Assembly (NCBI GenBank): GCA_024640445.1
Contig: JAHEEZ010000056.1
Location: 1-17,703 of the forward strand
Length of the DNA: 17,703 bases
Reading direction: 5' to 3'
Source: Acidobacteriota bacterium
GTDB lineage: Bacteria > Acidobacteriota > Blastocatellia > Pyrinomonadales > Pyrinomonadaceae
Shown: positions 1-7,261 of the stretch, one piece after another
How positions within the stretch are numbered: position 1 is the first letter of the stretch
How the letters are laid out: the number at the start of each line of letters is the position of its first letter
The notes under the pieces: model-generated
What the model was told of the DNA's origin: nothing
The model's database searches: none
The model's input: the letters and a program-made list of their open reading frames with translations, nothing else
Position numbers and translations under genes: made by a program

Positions 1-2
1 GC

Positions 3-1226
3 GAGGTCTCCGAAGTGATTTCCAACGCCATAATGAAGGGGATGGAGCTTAGTCAGGAAAAGCGTTTTCCTTCGGCTAGGGAAATGCAAAAGACGCTCCG
101 TAAGGCTTATAACGAACTTCAGAAGTCGATGTCCGCTGACACCGTCGCCTTCAACGTTAACGATGCTCTCGGCGGAGATAGTTTCTCGGCCGACAAGACT
201 GAGATAGTCTCCGGACTGGTTCCGGACTCGGTCGCGCCTGAGGTCACCCCTCCTGTTGATTTCGAAAAGACGGAGGTTATTGACCGTGGAACGATGCAGG
301 AGATTGCAGATGCCGCATCGAAGTCTCCTGCCGTATCTGAGGACGCGTCCATCGGCGAAAGAACTGAGGTGATGACAGATCTGCCTTCGTTCGATCGATC
401 AGACACCCAGGATCGTTCCGCCACTCCTCCGGTACCTTCTGTTTTCGAAACCAGCGAAGATGTCGATGTCCCAGGTTATGCCGGCGAAGTAGATTTCAAG
501 ACCAGCGAGGATATTGACGCCGACAGTTTCAGGACCAGCGAAGACGTGCACACCATGGATTTGGCCGACGCCGGAAGCAGGACGGAAGCGCCTGTTCCTG
601 ATGCGACCGTGCCGTTCGTCGCTCTCGCGCCGGGATCCGTACCGGATAGCGGCACCTTTGATGAAGAGGAACCTTCGACCGGTTACACGGAGGAGTTTTC
701 CACGCTTCCCGAAGCAGGAGTCGATCCGGAAGATGAATATGCCGACGGCGAACCTGTCTCAGTTCCTACTGCAGCGGTGGCTGCCGAATCCGGCTCCGGC
801 AGTTCCACCGGCAAATACATAGCTATCCTCTTGGGCCTTGGAGCGGTTTTGGTGCTCGTTCTCGGGTCCGCCTTCGGAATCGGGTACTACTATTACAACG
901 GGGGATTTGGAGGCGGCGAGACGCCCCAGCCCACTCCTTTCGCAACGCCCTCAATGGCTGAGACACCGGTCGAAAGCCCGGCTCCGGAGTTGACGCCAGA
1001 GGAGTCTCCGCTGGCGAGTCCGGAGGAAACTGAATCGCCCGAGATGACGCCGGACGTGACGCCCGCCAGCACTCCGTCCACGACGCCCCGAAAGACCCCG
1101 GCCAGGACGCCTGTCAAGACGCCCGCGAGAACTCCGGTTAAAACGCCGGTGAAGACCCCGCCTCCGCAGACGCCAAGGCCGACACCGAAGAAGACTCCGA
1201 GGACGCTGCCCACGATCCTGCAGTAA
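3..1226 (+). CDS. Ser/Thr protein kinase, membrane-anchored, 3' part only
   Basis: Partial: the reading frame is open to the left edge, so the GTG at 15 is internal, not a start. The first ~35 visible residues (SNAIMKGMELSQEKRFPSAR onward) match the last helices of a bacterial Hanks-type kinase domain, where 'A..K.L...P..RF.SA.EM...L' is typical; the catalytic core lies outside the window. Next comes an acidic, Thr/Ser-rich linker of ~230 residues with repeated [KR]TE[VI] and F-x-TSED motifs, one membrane span (visible residues ~272-298, ending in a Tyr run), and a Pro/Thr tail with about 18 TP dipeptides that should lie outside the cytoplasmic membrane. Family knowledge: such kinases phosphorylate Thr/Ser on themselves and on FHA proteins. 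The TPR gene follows after 15 bp, so co-transcription is likely. The kinase call is inferred from the C-terminal lobe and from similarity in layout to the complete kinase at 3811. Confidence 0.75.
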   Translation, partial: EVSEVISNAIMKGMELSQEKRFPSAREMQKTLRKAYNELQKSMSADTVAFNVNDALGGDSFSADKTEIVSGLVPDSVAPEVTPPVDFEKTEVIDRGTMQEIADAASKSPAVSEDASIGERTEVMTDLPSFDRSDTQDRSATPPVPSVFETSEDVDVPGYAGEVDFKTSEDIDADSFRTSEDVHTMDLADAGSRTEAPVPDATVPFVALAPGSVPDSGTFDEEEPSTGYTEEFSTLPEAGVDPEDEYADGEPVSVPTAAVAAESGSGSSTGKYIAILLGLGAVLVLVLGSAFGIGYYYYNGGFGGGETPQPTPFATPSMAETPVESPAPELTPEESPLASPEETESPEMTPDVTPASTPSTTPRKTPARTPVKTPARTPVKTPVKTPPPQTPRPTPKKTPRTLPTILQ

Positions 1227-1241
1227 GTTGTGGAGATTGAT

Positions 1242-2627
1242 ATGAGAAAACGAAGCTTGCTGATATTCCTACTAGCCGCGGTGGTGCTGGGTTTTGTGTC
1301 GTTTCCGCAGAATGCTGAGGCTCAGAGCAGGAAGGACCGGCGCCGCGCAGAGAATCTCGTGGTTGAAGGCGACACGCTCTACCGCCAACAGAATTACCAG
1401 GCAGCTATCGTTCGATATGCACAAGCCCTTGCGATAGTACCCACGTACCCGCTTGCTCATTACAACAAAGGCCGAGCGCACTTCAATCTTGAACAGTTCG
1501 ACGAAGCAATAAGGGAATTCGGAATTTCGCTCGATCAGGGATACGACTCGCTGACCATTTATGGGATCCGCTGGCGGGCATACTTTGCGAAGAAGGATCT
1601 AGACGGCGCGATGAGAGACATTCAGCAGGCGATCAGCAGCGCGCCCCAGAACGATTACTTCTACATCGCTCAGGGTCAGATCTTCCACGAACAGAGAAAG
1701 TTTGAGGAGGCGACTGATTCCTACCTCCGTTCGATGGAACTTGGGACAAAGAATACGAACATAGGTTACCTTCTGGCACTCAGCTATAACGCGCAAGGAA
1801 ACTGGGCGAAGCAAGAGGAGTACGCGAAACTGGCGCTCCAGTCGGCGACCACATTTCCGGACATGTCCTGGTTCCTCGCCGGCGACGCCCAACAGAGAAT
1901 GCGGAAGTACGAGGATGCAATGAGGTCCTACCAGAACGCGAAGAGCGTCAACCCGGACCTCTACGGCATTTTTATCAATCTCGCTGAAACGTACCGAGTG
2001 CTCAACCGGCTGAAAGACGCGGTTGCAATTGCAGAGGAAGGGGTCAGCAAGTATCCCACGGATTCGACGCTCTTGATAAACATCAGCTGGTATTACAGTC
2101 TTTCTAACAAAAACGATGCGGCGATCGAATACGCGAAGCGCGCCACCGATGCCGCGCCGAACCAGTACCTGGGCTTCACGAACTTGTGCCGGGCGTACAA
2201 TGACACAAACCAGTTAGCGCTCGCTAAACAGAATTGCGAAAAGGCGCTGCAGCTCCAAGCCGGCGACGGCGAGACATATTTCTACCTGGGAAGAACGTAT
2301 CAGCTGATGGATGACGTCGACGCGGCCTTTGATAATTACGAAAAGGCGGTGACCGGTTTGGAAACCTTTACCAGGGCTAACCCCAATTACGCTGACGGGT
2401 ACTACCTTCTCGGAAACGCGTACTCAGTTACGGAAAAGAACGACAAGGCGATCCAGGCCTATCTCGCCAGCCTTGAGATAGCTCCGCTGTTTGCCCGTTC
2501 GAGATTCAATCTCGGACTGATCTATCTCCGCGAGAACCAGATCGACAATGCGCGCGCGCAGGTAGCGGCGTTGAGAAATATCGACGCCCAACTGGCGAAA
2601 CGTCTGGAGGAGGCGATAGGGAAGTGA
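1242..2627 (+). CDS. Exported TPR-repeat protein
   Basis: A 461-aa protein made almost entirely of tetratricopeptide repeats, roughly ten, recognisable by W/Y-x-LG-x-A/G-x8-A/Y-x6-A patterns (for example LYRQQNYQAAIVRYAQAL, AHFNLEQFDEAI, YYLLGNAYSVTEKNDKAI). The N-terminus is a clear Sec signal peptide: MRKR, a hydrophobic stretch, then a probable signal peptidase I site after AEA at residue 27, so it acts in the periplasm. I chose the ATG at 1242 over the in-frame GTG at 1230 because GGAG at 1232-1235 lies six bases before the ATG and the signal peptide begins there. TPRs are protein-binding scaffolds, so the partner cannot be named. It follows the kinase gene by 15 bp and may assemble with that kinase's extracytoplasmic tail; this is inference from position only. 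Confidence 0.85.
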   Translation: MRKRSLLIFLLAAVVLGFVSFPQNAEAQSRKDRRRAENLVVEGDTLYRQQNYQAAIVRYAQALAIVPTYPLAHYNKGRAHFNLEQFDEAIREFGISLDQGYDSLTIYGIRWRAYFAKKDLDGAMRDIQQAISSAPQNDYFYIAQGQIFHEQRKFEEATDSYLRSMELGTKNTNIGYLLALSYNAQGNWAKQEEYAKLALQSATTFPDMSWFLAGDAQQRMRKYEDAMRSYQNAKSVNPDLYGIFINLAETYRVLNRLKDAVAIAEEGVSKYPTDSTLLINISWYYSLSNKNDAAIEYAKRATDAAPNQYLGFTNLCRAYNDTNQLALAKQNCEKALQLQAGDGETYFYLGRTYQLMDDVDAAFDNYEKAVTGLETFTRANPNYADGYYLLGNAYSVTEKNDKAIQAYLASLEIAPLFARSRFNLGLIYLRENQIDNARAQVAALRNIDAQLAKRLEEAIGK

Positions 2628-2657
2628 TGGTCTTGGCCTGAACAACTCAGATGGCAG

Positions 2658-3530
2658 ATGCTCATAGAAGTCCCTCGCTCGTTCGATCTTAAGAGCACTG
2701 TGACTAGCCACGGATGGTACCAGCTCGCCCCATACTGCTTCGATGCGGACGCGGGCGGGCTTTCTTATGTGTTCACTGATCGGAGCGGCGGGAAGCCGGT
2801 GGATGCTTCCGCCGTGCAGGATCAGTCGGGTCTGAGGATCGAGATCAAAGGCAGATCGGCGGCGAGGGCCAGGGGCGTCGCTTTAGATGGTTTTGAGCGG
2901 GCGCTCTCGATCGATTCGGATTTCGGGGAATTTCACGATCTAGCGAAGAAGGATTCGCGCCTGTCATGGATCGCAAACGTGCATGCGGGCAGACTTTTGC
3001 GCTCACCGACCGTTTTTGAAGACCTCGTTAAGACCATATGCACGACAAATTGTACCTGGTCCCTTACAAGAGCGATGGTTGCGAATCTGGTCGAATCGCT
3101 CGGAGAGGCTGCTGATTCCGGAAACCGTGCCTTCCCGACGCCTGATGCGATGGCTGCAAAGTCAGAGGACTTCTATCGCAGTGAAATAAAGTCGGGATAC
3201 CGCTCCGCTTATTTGCTTGAGCTTGCCGAATCCGTCGCGAATGGAGAATTGGACCCCGAATCATGGATGGATCCGGCGCTATCGTCTGAGGAACTGAGAA
3301 AGAAGCTGCTCGGCGTCAAGGGCGTCGGACGGTACGCCGCAGAAAATATGCTCAAACTGCTTGGGCATTACGATGGCCTTGCGCTGGATTCCTTTCTTCG
3401 CAGTGAGTTTTACAAGAGGCACAGCCGAGGCAAGAAATGCCCGGACGCGCGCATAGAACGTCATTACCGGAAATACGGAAAGTGGAGGGGGCTGGCGATC
3501 TGGTTCGACATGTGCAGCCCCGAACAGTGA
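2658..3530 (+). CDS. HhH-GPD family DNA glycosylase-like protein (AlkA/OGG type)
   Basis: A 290-aa protein with the AlkA/OGG1-like layout: an N-terminal beta-rich part (1-~100), then a helical domain. Residues 116-144 (RSPTVFEDLVKTICTTNCTW onward) resemble the OGG1/AlkA segment 'P.E.L...I..Q..s...'. The helix-hairpin-helix is at ~215-236 (LLGVKGVGRYAAENML), followed by the conserved aspartate D244 in LALDSF that activates base removal. The position that is Lys in bifunctional OGG1 and Nth enzymes is Tyr226 in GVGRYAAE, which suggests a monofunctional glycosylase without strong AP-lyase activity. Family role: removal of alkylated or oxidised bases in base-excision repair; the substrate cannot be read from sequence. 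It starts 30 bp after the TPR gene with only a weak ribosome binding site. An archaeal-OGG-like or non-enzymatic HhH protein is possible. Confidence 0.72.
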   Translation: MLIEVPRSFDLKSTVTSHGWYQLAPYCFDADAGGLSYVFTDRSGGKPVDASAVQDQSGLRIEIKGRSAARARGVALDGFERALSIDSDFGEFHDLAKKDSRLSWIANVHAGRLLRSPTVFEDLVKTICTTNCTWSLTRAMVANLVESLGEAADSGNRAFPTPDAMAAKSEDFYRSEIKSGYRSAYLLELAESVANGELDPESWMDPALSSEELRKKLLGVKGVGRYAAENMLKLLGHYDGLALDSFLRSEFYKRHSRGKKCPDARIERHYRKYGKWRGLAIWFDMCSPEQ

Positions 3531-3810
3531 TGGGGAGATCGCGGTTAAGAGATGTCGGCTCTGATTGAGCGGGAAACGTCTGAACCTTACAGCATTCCGG
3601 GGCGTAGAAGGTGTGTTGACGGGCTTCGCGCAAGTGTCGAGGCGGGATGCTCCAGTTGATTTGACGACGGTTCGAACTATTTTGATTGGCCGGGCATCAC
3701 AAGCGCTTTCAGATTCCCAGGCCCTTTCTGTTTATTACTACCTGGAGTATCCTTCTAGGAAACTGTAGGGGAGCCGCGTCCGGAGCGGATCTTTCGGGAG
3801 ACAGAGGACA
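3531..3810. other. Intergenic spacer before the second kinase
   Basis: 280 bp. A 67-codon frame (3565-3768) and an overlapping 85-codon frame are open here, but neither shows a ribosome binding site, low-complexity-free domain or family resemblance, and they overlap each other. A TTGACG hexamer at 3661 has no matching -10 at 16-18 bp. I see no convincing promoter or terminator. Confidence 0.5.
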
Positions 3811-5523
3811 GTGCTGGAAAACGGAAAAGTACTTCAGCAGAGATACCGCATTGAAAGGCAGATCGGCCAGGGCGGAATGGGGGCGGTGTACCTTGCGACC
3901 GACTCTCGTTTCAATAGCACGGTCGCGATCAAGGAAACGCTGATCGCCGACGAGAATTTCAAAAAGGCGCTCGGCCGCGAAGCCCGCCTGCTGAACAGCC
4001 TCAAACACGTAGCGCTTCCGAAGGTCAGCGACCATTTCATAGAGGACAAGGGCCAGTACATCGTGATGGAGTACATCACCGGCGAGGACCTCTATGAGTT
4101 GATGGAAAGGTCCGGATCGGCGTTCCCGATCGAGGACATCCACGTTTGGGCTGAACAGCTTCTCGATGCGCTTGAGTATCTTCACAATCAGGAAAATCCG
4201 ATCATTCACAGGGACATCAAGCCGCAGAACCTTAAGCTAACTCCCCAGGGGCAGATCATCCTGCTCGACTTCGGTCTTGCGAAAGGGAATCCGACGGACG
4301 CCAATCACAAGACCGCGGCAAACAGTATTTTTGGATATTCGAGACACTATGCTTCGCTTGAGCAGATACAGGGAACGGGTACGGATCCGCGAAGTGATCT
4401 CTATTCCCTCGCTGCGACCCTCTATCATCTTGCCACCGGAAAGCCGCCGGCCGACGCGCTCACGCGCGTAATGAACGTGATGAATGAGGAGCCCGACCCG
4501 CTTCAGCCCGCGAATTTTGTTCACGAACAGGTTGACGAGCAATTCGCGGCGGCGCTTGAAAAATGCATGTCGCTCAACGCGAATTTACGTCCGCAGTCGG
4601 TCGCAGAGATGTACGAACTTCTTTTTAGCGAGCAGAAGACCGTAGTCACGCAGAAGACAAAGGCGACAGAATCACTTTCCCAGGTATCCGTATTCTCTAC
4701 ACAGAACACGAAGATACTCCCCTCCGACAGGGATTCCGGCGGGACAAAGCCTTCAGATGTTCGAACGGAGGTGATGAACCCGCGTCACTCGGACTCGGAC
4801 TCTGTGGCAACCAGGATGACTGCGGCTCCGCAGACCGGGGCTGGCAGTGGGGTCATTACGAACGCTTTCGGCGGGCGGAAGAGGCTATATGCCGCGGTTG
4901 CCGCTCTTGGGCTTCTGATCTCCGGATCTGTCATAGCAATGGTCTATTTCGCTGATATCGCCACGCCGGGCAACATCCCGGAGGTCAAGAGCCCCATCTC
5001 GAACCAGTCGAACAAGATCAGAAATCCGGACGATAGCCCGGCTGGAACCGAAACGGCGGATACCATTATGGATAGCAGTTCGGCCGATGACACAGCGATC
5101 GCGGAATCCGAAGGGAAGGCGTCCGACGCCAAAACTGCCGCGGCCCGGGACAAGCCGGGTACGGCGGTCGATACGCGTGCTAACAAGGGTGTCGCAGTGC
5201 CGAGCGAGTTTGATTTGCGGGAACTGAAAAGGCTCGAAAAAGAACTCGGGAAAGATTTTCAGTTCAAGATGAAGGACGGGAAGATCGTGACGGACAGCGT
5301 CATTGTAGACAACGACGGGGTATTGCTGAAGCCGATGAAGCCAGGCGAACCCGGAGTCCGGATTCCTATCTCGCGGGAGGAGTTTGACCTGCTCACGCCC
5401 GAACAGAGAAAGAAGCTGCGAATAGCTCTTGAAATGCGCCGAAATGCTGAAGAGCGCGCAAAGCGGATAGAATCCGCGAGGCCCGTACCGCCTGTACCCG
5501 AGGCGCCGCCCCCCGACCAGTAG
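3811..5523 (+). CDS. Membrane Ser/Thr protein kinase (Hanks type)
   Basis: A complete 570-aa kinase. Kinase domain residues ~12-272: glycine-rich loop GQGGMGAVY (19-27), catalytic Lys41 in VAIKE, HRDIKPQN (133-140) with catalytic Asp135, DFG (153-155) and a degenerate APE region, YASLEQ (180-185), in place of the usual Y-A-P-P-E-Q. A juxtamembrane linker of ~85 residues contains RTEVM (319-323). One membrane span lies at ~359-381. The C-terminal ~190 residues are extracytoplasmic, with a KR/E-rich predicted helical stretch (467-555) and a Pro-rich end; no PASTA or other sensor domain is recognised. All catalytic residues are present, so it should be active. The start is GTG at 3811, with AGAGG at 3803-3807 close upstream and GGGAG at 3796. 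It ends 9 bp from the convergent plsC stop. The ligand is unknown. Confidence 0.93.
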   Translation: MLENGKVLQQRYRIERQIGQGGMGAVYLATDSRFNSTVAIKETLIADENFKKALGREARLLNSLKHVALPKVSDHFIEDKGQYIVMEYITGEDLYELMERSGSAFPIEDIHVWAEQLLDALEYLHNQENPIIHRDIKPQNLKLTPQGQIILLDFGLAKGNPTDANHKTAANSIFGYSRHYASLEQIQGTGTDPRSDLYSLAATLYHLATGKPPADALTRVMNVMNEEPDPLQPANFVHEQVDEQFAAALEKCMSLNANLRPQSVAEMYELLFSEQKTVVTQKTKATESLSQVSVFSTQNTKILPSDRDSGGTKPSDVRTEVMNPRHSDSDSVATRMTAAPQTGAGSGVITNAFGGRKRLYAAVAALGLLISGSVIAMVYFADIATPGNIPEVKSPISNQSNKIRNPDDSPAGTETADTIMDSSSADDTAIAESEGKASDAKTAAARDKPGTAVDTRANKGVAVPSEFDLRELKRLEKELGKDFQFKMKDGKIVTDSVIVDNDGVLLKPMKPGEPGVRIPISREEFDLLTPEQRKKLRIALEMRRNAEERAKRIESARPVPPVPEAPPPDQ

Positions 5524-5532
5524 GCAGTGACC

Positions 5533-6192
5533 CTAGAGTCTTGAACCTATGACCTTTTCCAGGGCCGACGTTAGTTCGTTGGCCCTCGTTCTTTGATCTT
5601 CACCTGCCAGGAACTCTTTTGTATCGATCGGAGGATGATAGAAGATCTCGACCTTTCCCGGCAAAGGGAACCTCCCTCCCTGCGGCCATATCTTGTTTCC
5701 GCCCCGGATCGTTACCGGGAGAACCGGTACGCCGGCGTCGATCGCTATTCGCGCCGCGCCCTGCTTGAACCTCGTCATCTTTCCGTCCGCAAGTTCCCTG
5801 GAGCCTTCCGGGAAAACGACAAGTGTCCATCCTTCCTTGAGGACCCTCAGGGATTCTTTCATCGAACTGACCGAACCGGCGCCTTCAAGCCTCACGGGGA
5901 AAGCGCCGAGTCTCGCGATGATCCTGCCGATTAGAAACCATTCGAAAACGGCATCCCATGCCAGAAAACGGAAGGTCCTGTAGATCGGAATGCATATCCA
6001 GTAAGGATCAAAATAGGTTTGGTGGTTAGCTGCGATCAGAAGGCCACGGCCGTCTTCAGCAGGTATATTTTCGATGCCCGAGAAGCGCAGTCGCCAGTAC
6101 GTGCTGCCGAGCGTCTTGCCAAGCAAACGCAGTCCGCCCATCAGCGCCTTGGGAGGAGGTGTGAAGTTTTCTTCTGAATCGTTCAAACGCAA
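5533..6192 (-). CDS. plsC: 1-acyl-sn-glycerol-3-phosphate acyltransferase-like (PlsC family)
   Basis: A 219-aa LPLAT/PlsC-family protein. Motif I is NHQTYFD with the HX4D pair His57/Asp62. Motif II lies around FLAWDAVFEWFLIGRIIARL, with glycerolipid-contact motif III FPEGSR at 127-132. Motif IV is VPVLPVTIRGG (155-165). The family transfers an acyl chain to lysophosphatidic acid to make phosphatidic acid at the inner membrane face, but paralogues acylate other lipids. The start is a TTG at 6190-6192, supported by an AGGGA about six bases upstream on the minus strand; a second TTG two codons later is also possible. It lies 73 bp downstream of the PilZ gene and may be co-transcribed with it. 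Confidence 0.88.
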   Translation of the reverse strand: MRLNDSEENFTPPPKALMGGLRLLGKTLGSTYWRLRFSGIENIPAEDGRGLLIAANHQTYFDPYWICIPIYRTFRFLAWDAVFEWFLIGRIIARLGAFPVRLEGAGSVSSMKESLRVLKEGWTLVVFPEGSRELADGKMTRFKQGAARIAIDAGVPVLPVTIRGGNKIWPQGGRFPLPGKVEIFYHPPIDTKEFLAGEDQRTRANELTSALEKVIGSRL

Positions 6193-6265
6193 GAGATTCC
6201 CTGTAGCTCGAATTAGAATTACTGGAAGATTCTAGCCGCTGGGCATATATTTGCAAATTCGAGGC

Positions 6266-7033
6266 TTACTCGATCCCTTCCAGAGGAAAATAGTTGTCGA
6301 TGAATTCTATATGCAGGCGCGGAATCCCGTCAGGACCAAGCCGCTTGCCTCTGACAACCGCCTTGATAGACGTGCTGTACTGCTTGCATTGCAATTCTAT
6401 GAACGATCCCACCTCTAATTCGATCGAAGAAAAGATCGAAGCGCCGCTGAGGCTGATATTCTCGGTAACGGTGTCCTCACGCTTGAGTATATTGCCTTCC
6501 GGATCCAATACCTGGACGGTCACGTTCAAAGGGATCTCGTATCTGGAATGCCGCCGTTCTTCCTTTGAAAGGTGTTCCTCGATCGGCTCTTTCGGCGCGG
6601 CGTCGATTTCCCACATTCCCTCTTCGTGTTGGTCAGAGATCTCATAAATGATTGATGGGTCCTCGAGAAAACTCGCTGGGGGAACGCGGCCAATGAAGGC
6701 GACCCCAACGACGTAGAGCCCTTCATCCGCGCGCGTCTCTCCCTTGGTACATCGGCGGACGATCGCCCAGATGCGGTACTGAGCTTCGAGAAAATCGTAG
6801 CAGCGCATTTTTCTTGGCATTGGCAAAGCAAGAAGTAAAAGCCTTCCGCGCTTTACCGGTCTGCGGAGCGTGAATCCGGCGCCGAAAGCCGAAATGTCTT
6901 TCAGCCTGGTGATCTCTTCCCATCCATCGGCTTTGCTGTCTTTGCCTTCCACCTTCACAGGAAGTGTAAGCGCAATGCGCTGGATCCTTCTTGTTTCTCT
7001 ATTTTTCACTTCGACTTCTGTTTTAGACTCCAT
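6266..7033 (-). CDS. Tandem PilZ-domain protein
   Basis: A 255-aa soluble protein with two PilZ-like domains. The N-terminal domain has RxxxR (RRIQR, 15-19) and D-x-S-x2-G (DISAFGAGF, 46-54). The C-terminal domain has RRHSR (160-164) and NISLSG (192-197). These two motifs form the c-di-GMP pocket in PilZ proteins, and both copies keep the key Arg, Ser and Gly; the second has Asn for the usual Asp. The role is probably a c-di-GMP-responsive effector or adaptor, with partner unknown. The ATG at 7031-7033 is preferred to the one at 7037-7039 because AGAGG (7040-7044) abuts the upstream ATG but is six bases from the downstream one. It is divergent from gyrA. Confidence 0.82.
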   Translation of the reverse strand: MESKTEVEVKNRETRRIQRIALTLPVKVEGKDSKADGWEEITRLKDISAFGAGFTLRRPVKRGRLLLLALPMPRKMRCYDFLEAQYRIWAIVRRCTKGETRADEGLYVVGVAFIGRVPPASFLEDPSIIYEISDQHEEGMWEIDAAPKEPIEEHLSKEERRHSRYEIPLNVTVQVLDPEGNILKREDTVTENISLSGASIFSSIELEVGSFIELQCKQYSTSIKAVVRGKRLGPDGIPRLHIEFIDNYFPLEGIE

Positions 7034-7130
7034 CTGCATCCTCTGGTACCTGATTCGTCCGGTTGAACGGATCTGACGTCGCGAGATCGTTTTTACGGCT
7101 TAAAACCAAGATTTGAAAAGGTTTGGTGGG

Positions 7131-7159
7131 TTGCGCGGGAGATGCTGAAACGGTATAAT
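7131..7159 (+). promoter_or_regulatory. Sigma70-type promoter of gyrA
   Basis: -35 TTGCGC (7131-7136), a 17-bp spacer and a perfect -10 TATAAT (7154-7159). The predicted start lies near 7166, giving a leader of about 95 nt before gyrA. No strong hairpin is seen in that leader. GGGGAA at 7249-7254 is the gyrA ribosome binding site, 7 bases before the ATG. Confidence 0.7.
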
Positions 7160-7261
7160 TTTAGTTTATTCAAGCTAACAAATTCCAGATCATCAAAGCC
7201 TTCACGCCTTTTGAACAGGAACACAATTTTGAGCGATTTTTAGTTACCGGGGAACACTGAT

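Noticed and set aside
893..1213. 106-codon minus-strand ORF rich in Gly-Val (GVLTGVLAGV)
   Set aside because: It is the antisense reading of the TP-repeat tail of the kinase; low complexity follows directly from the repeat on the other strand.
3661..3690. TTGACG hexamer as a promoter for the second kinase
   Set aside because: No acceptable -10 at 16-18 bp; the nearest AT-rich hexamer is 11 bp away.
3565..3768. 67-codon plus-strand ORF between the glycosylase and the kinase
   Set aside because: No ribosome binding site, no recognisable domain, and it overlaps another frame of similar quality; most likely chance.
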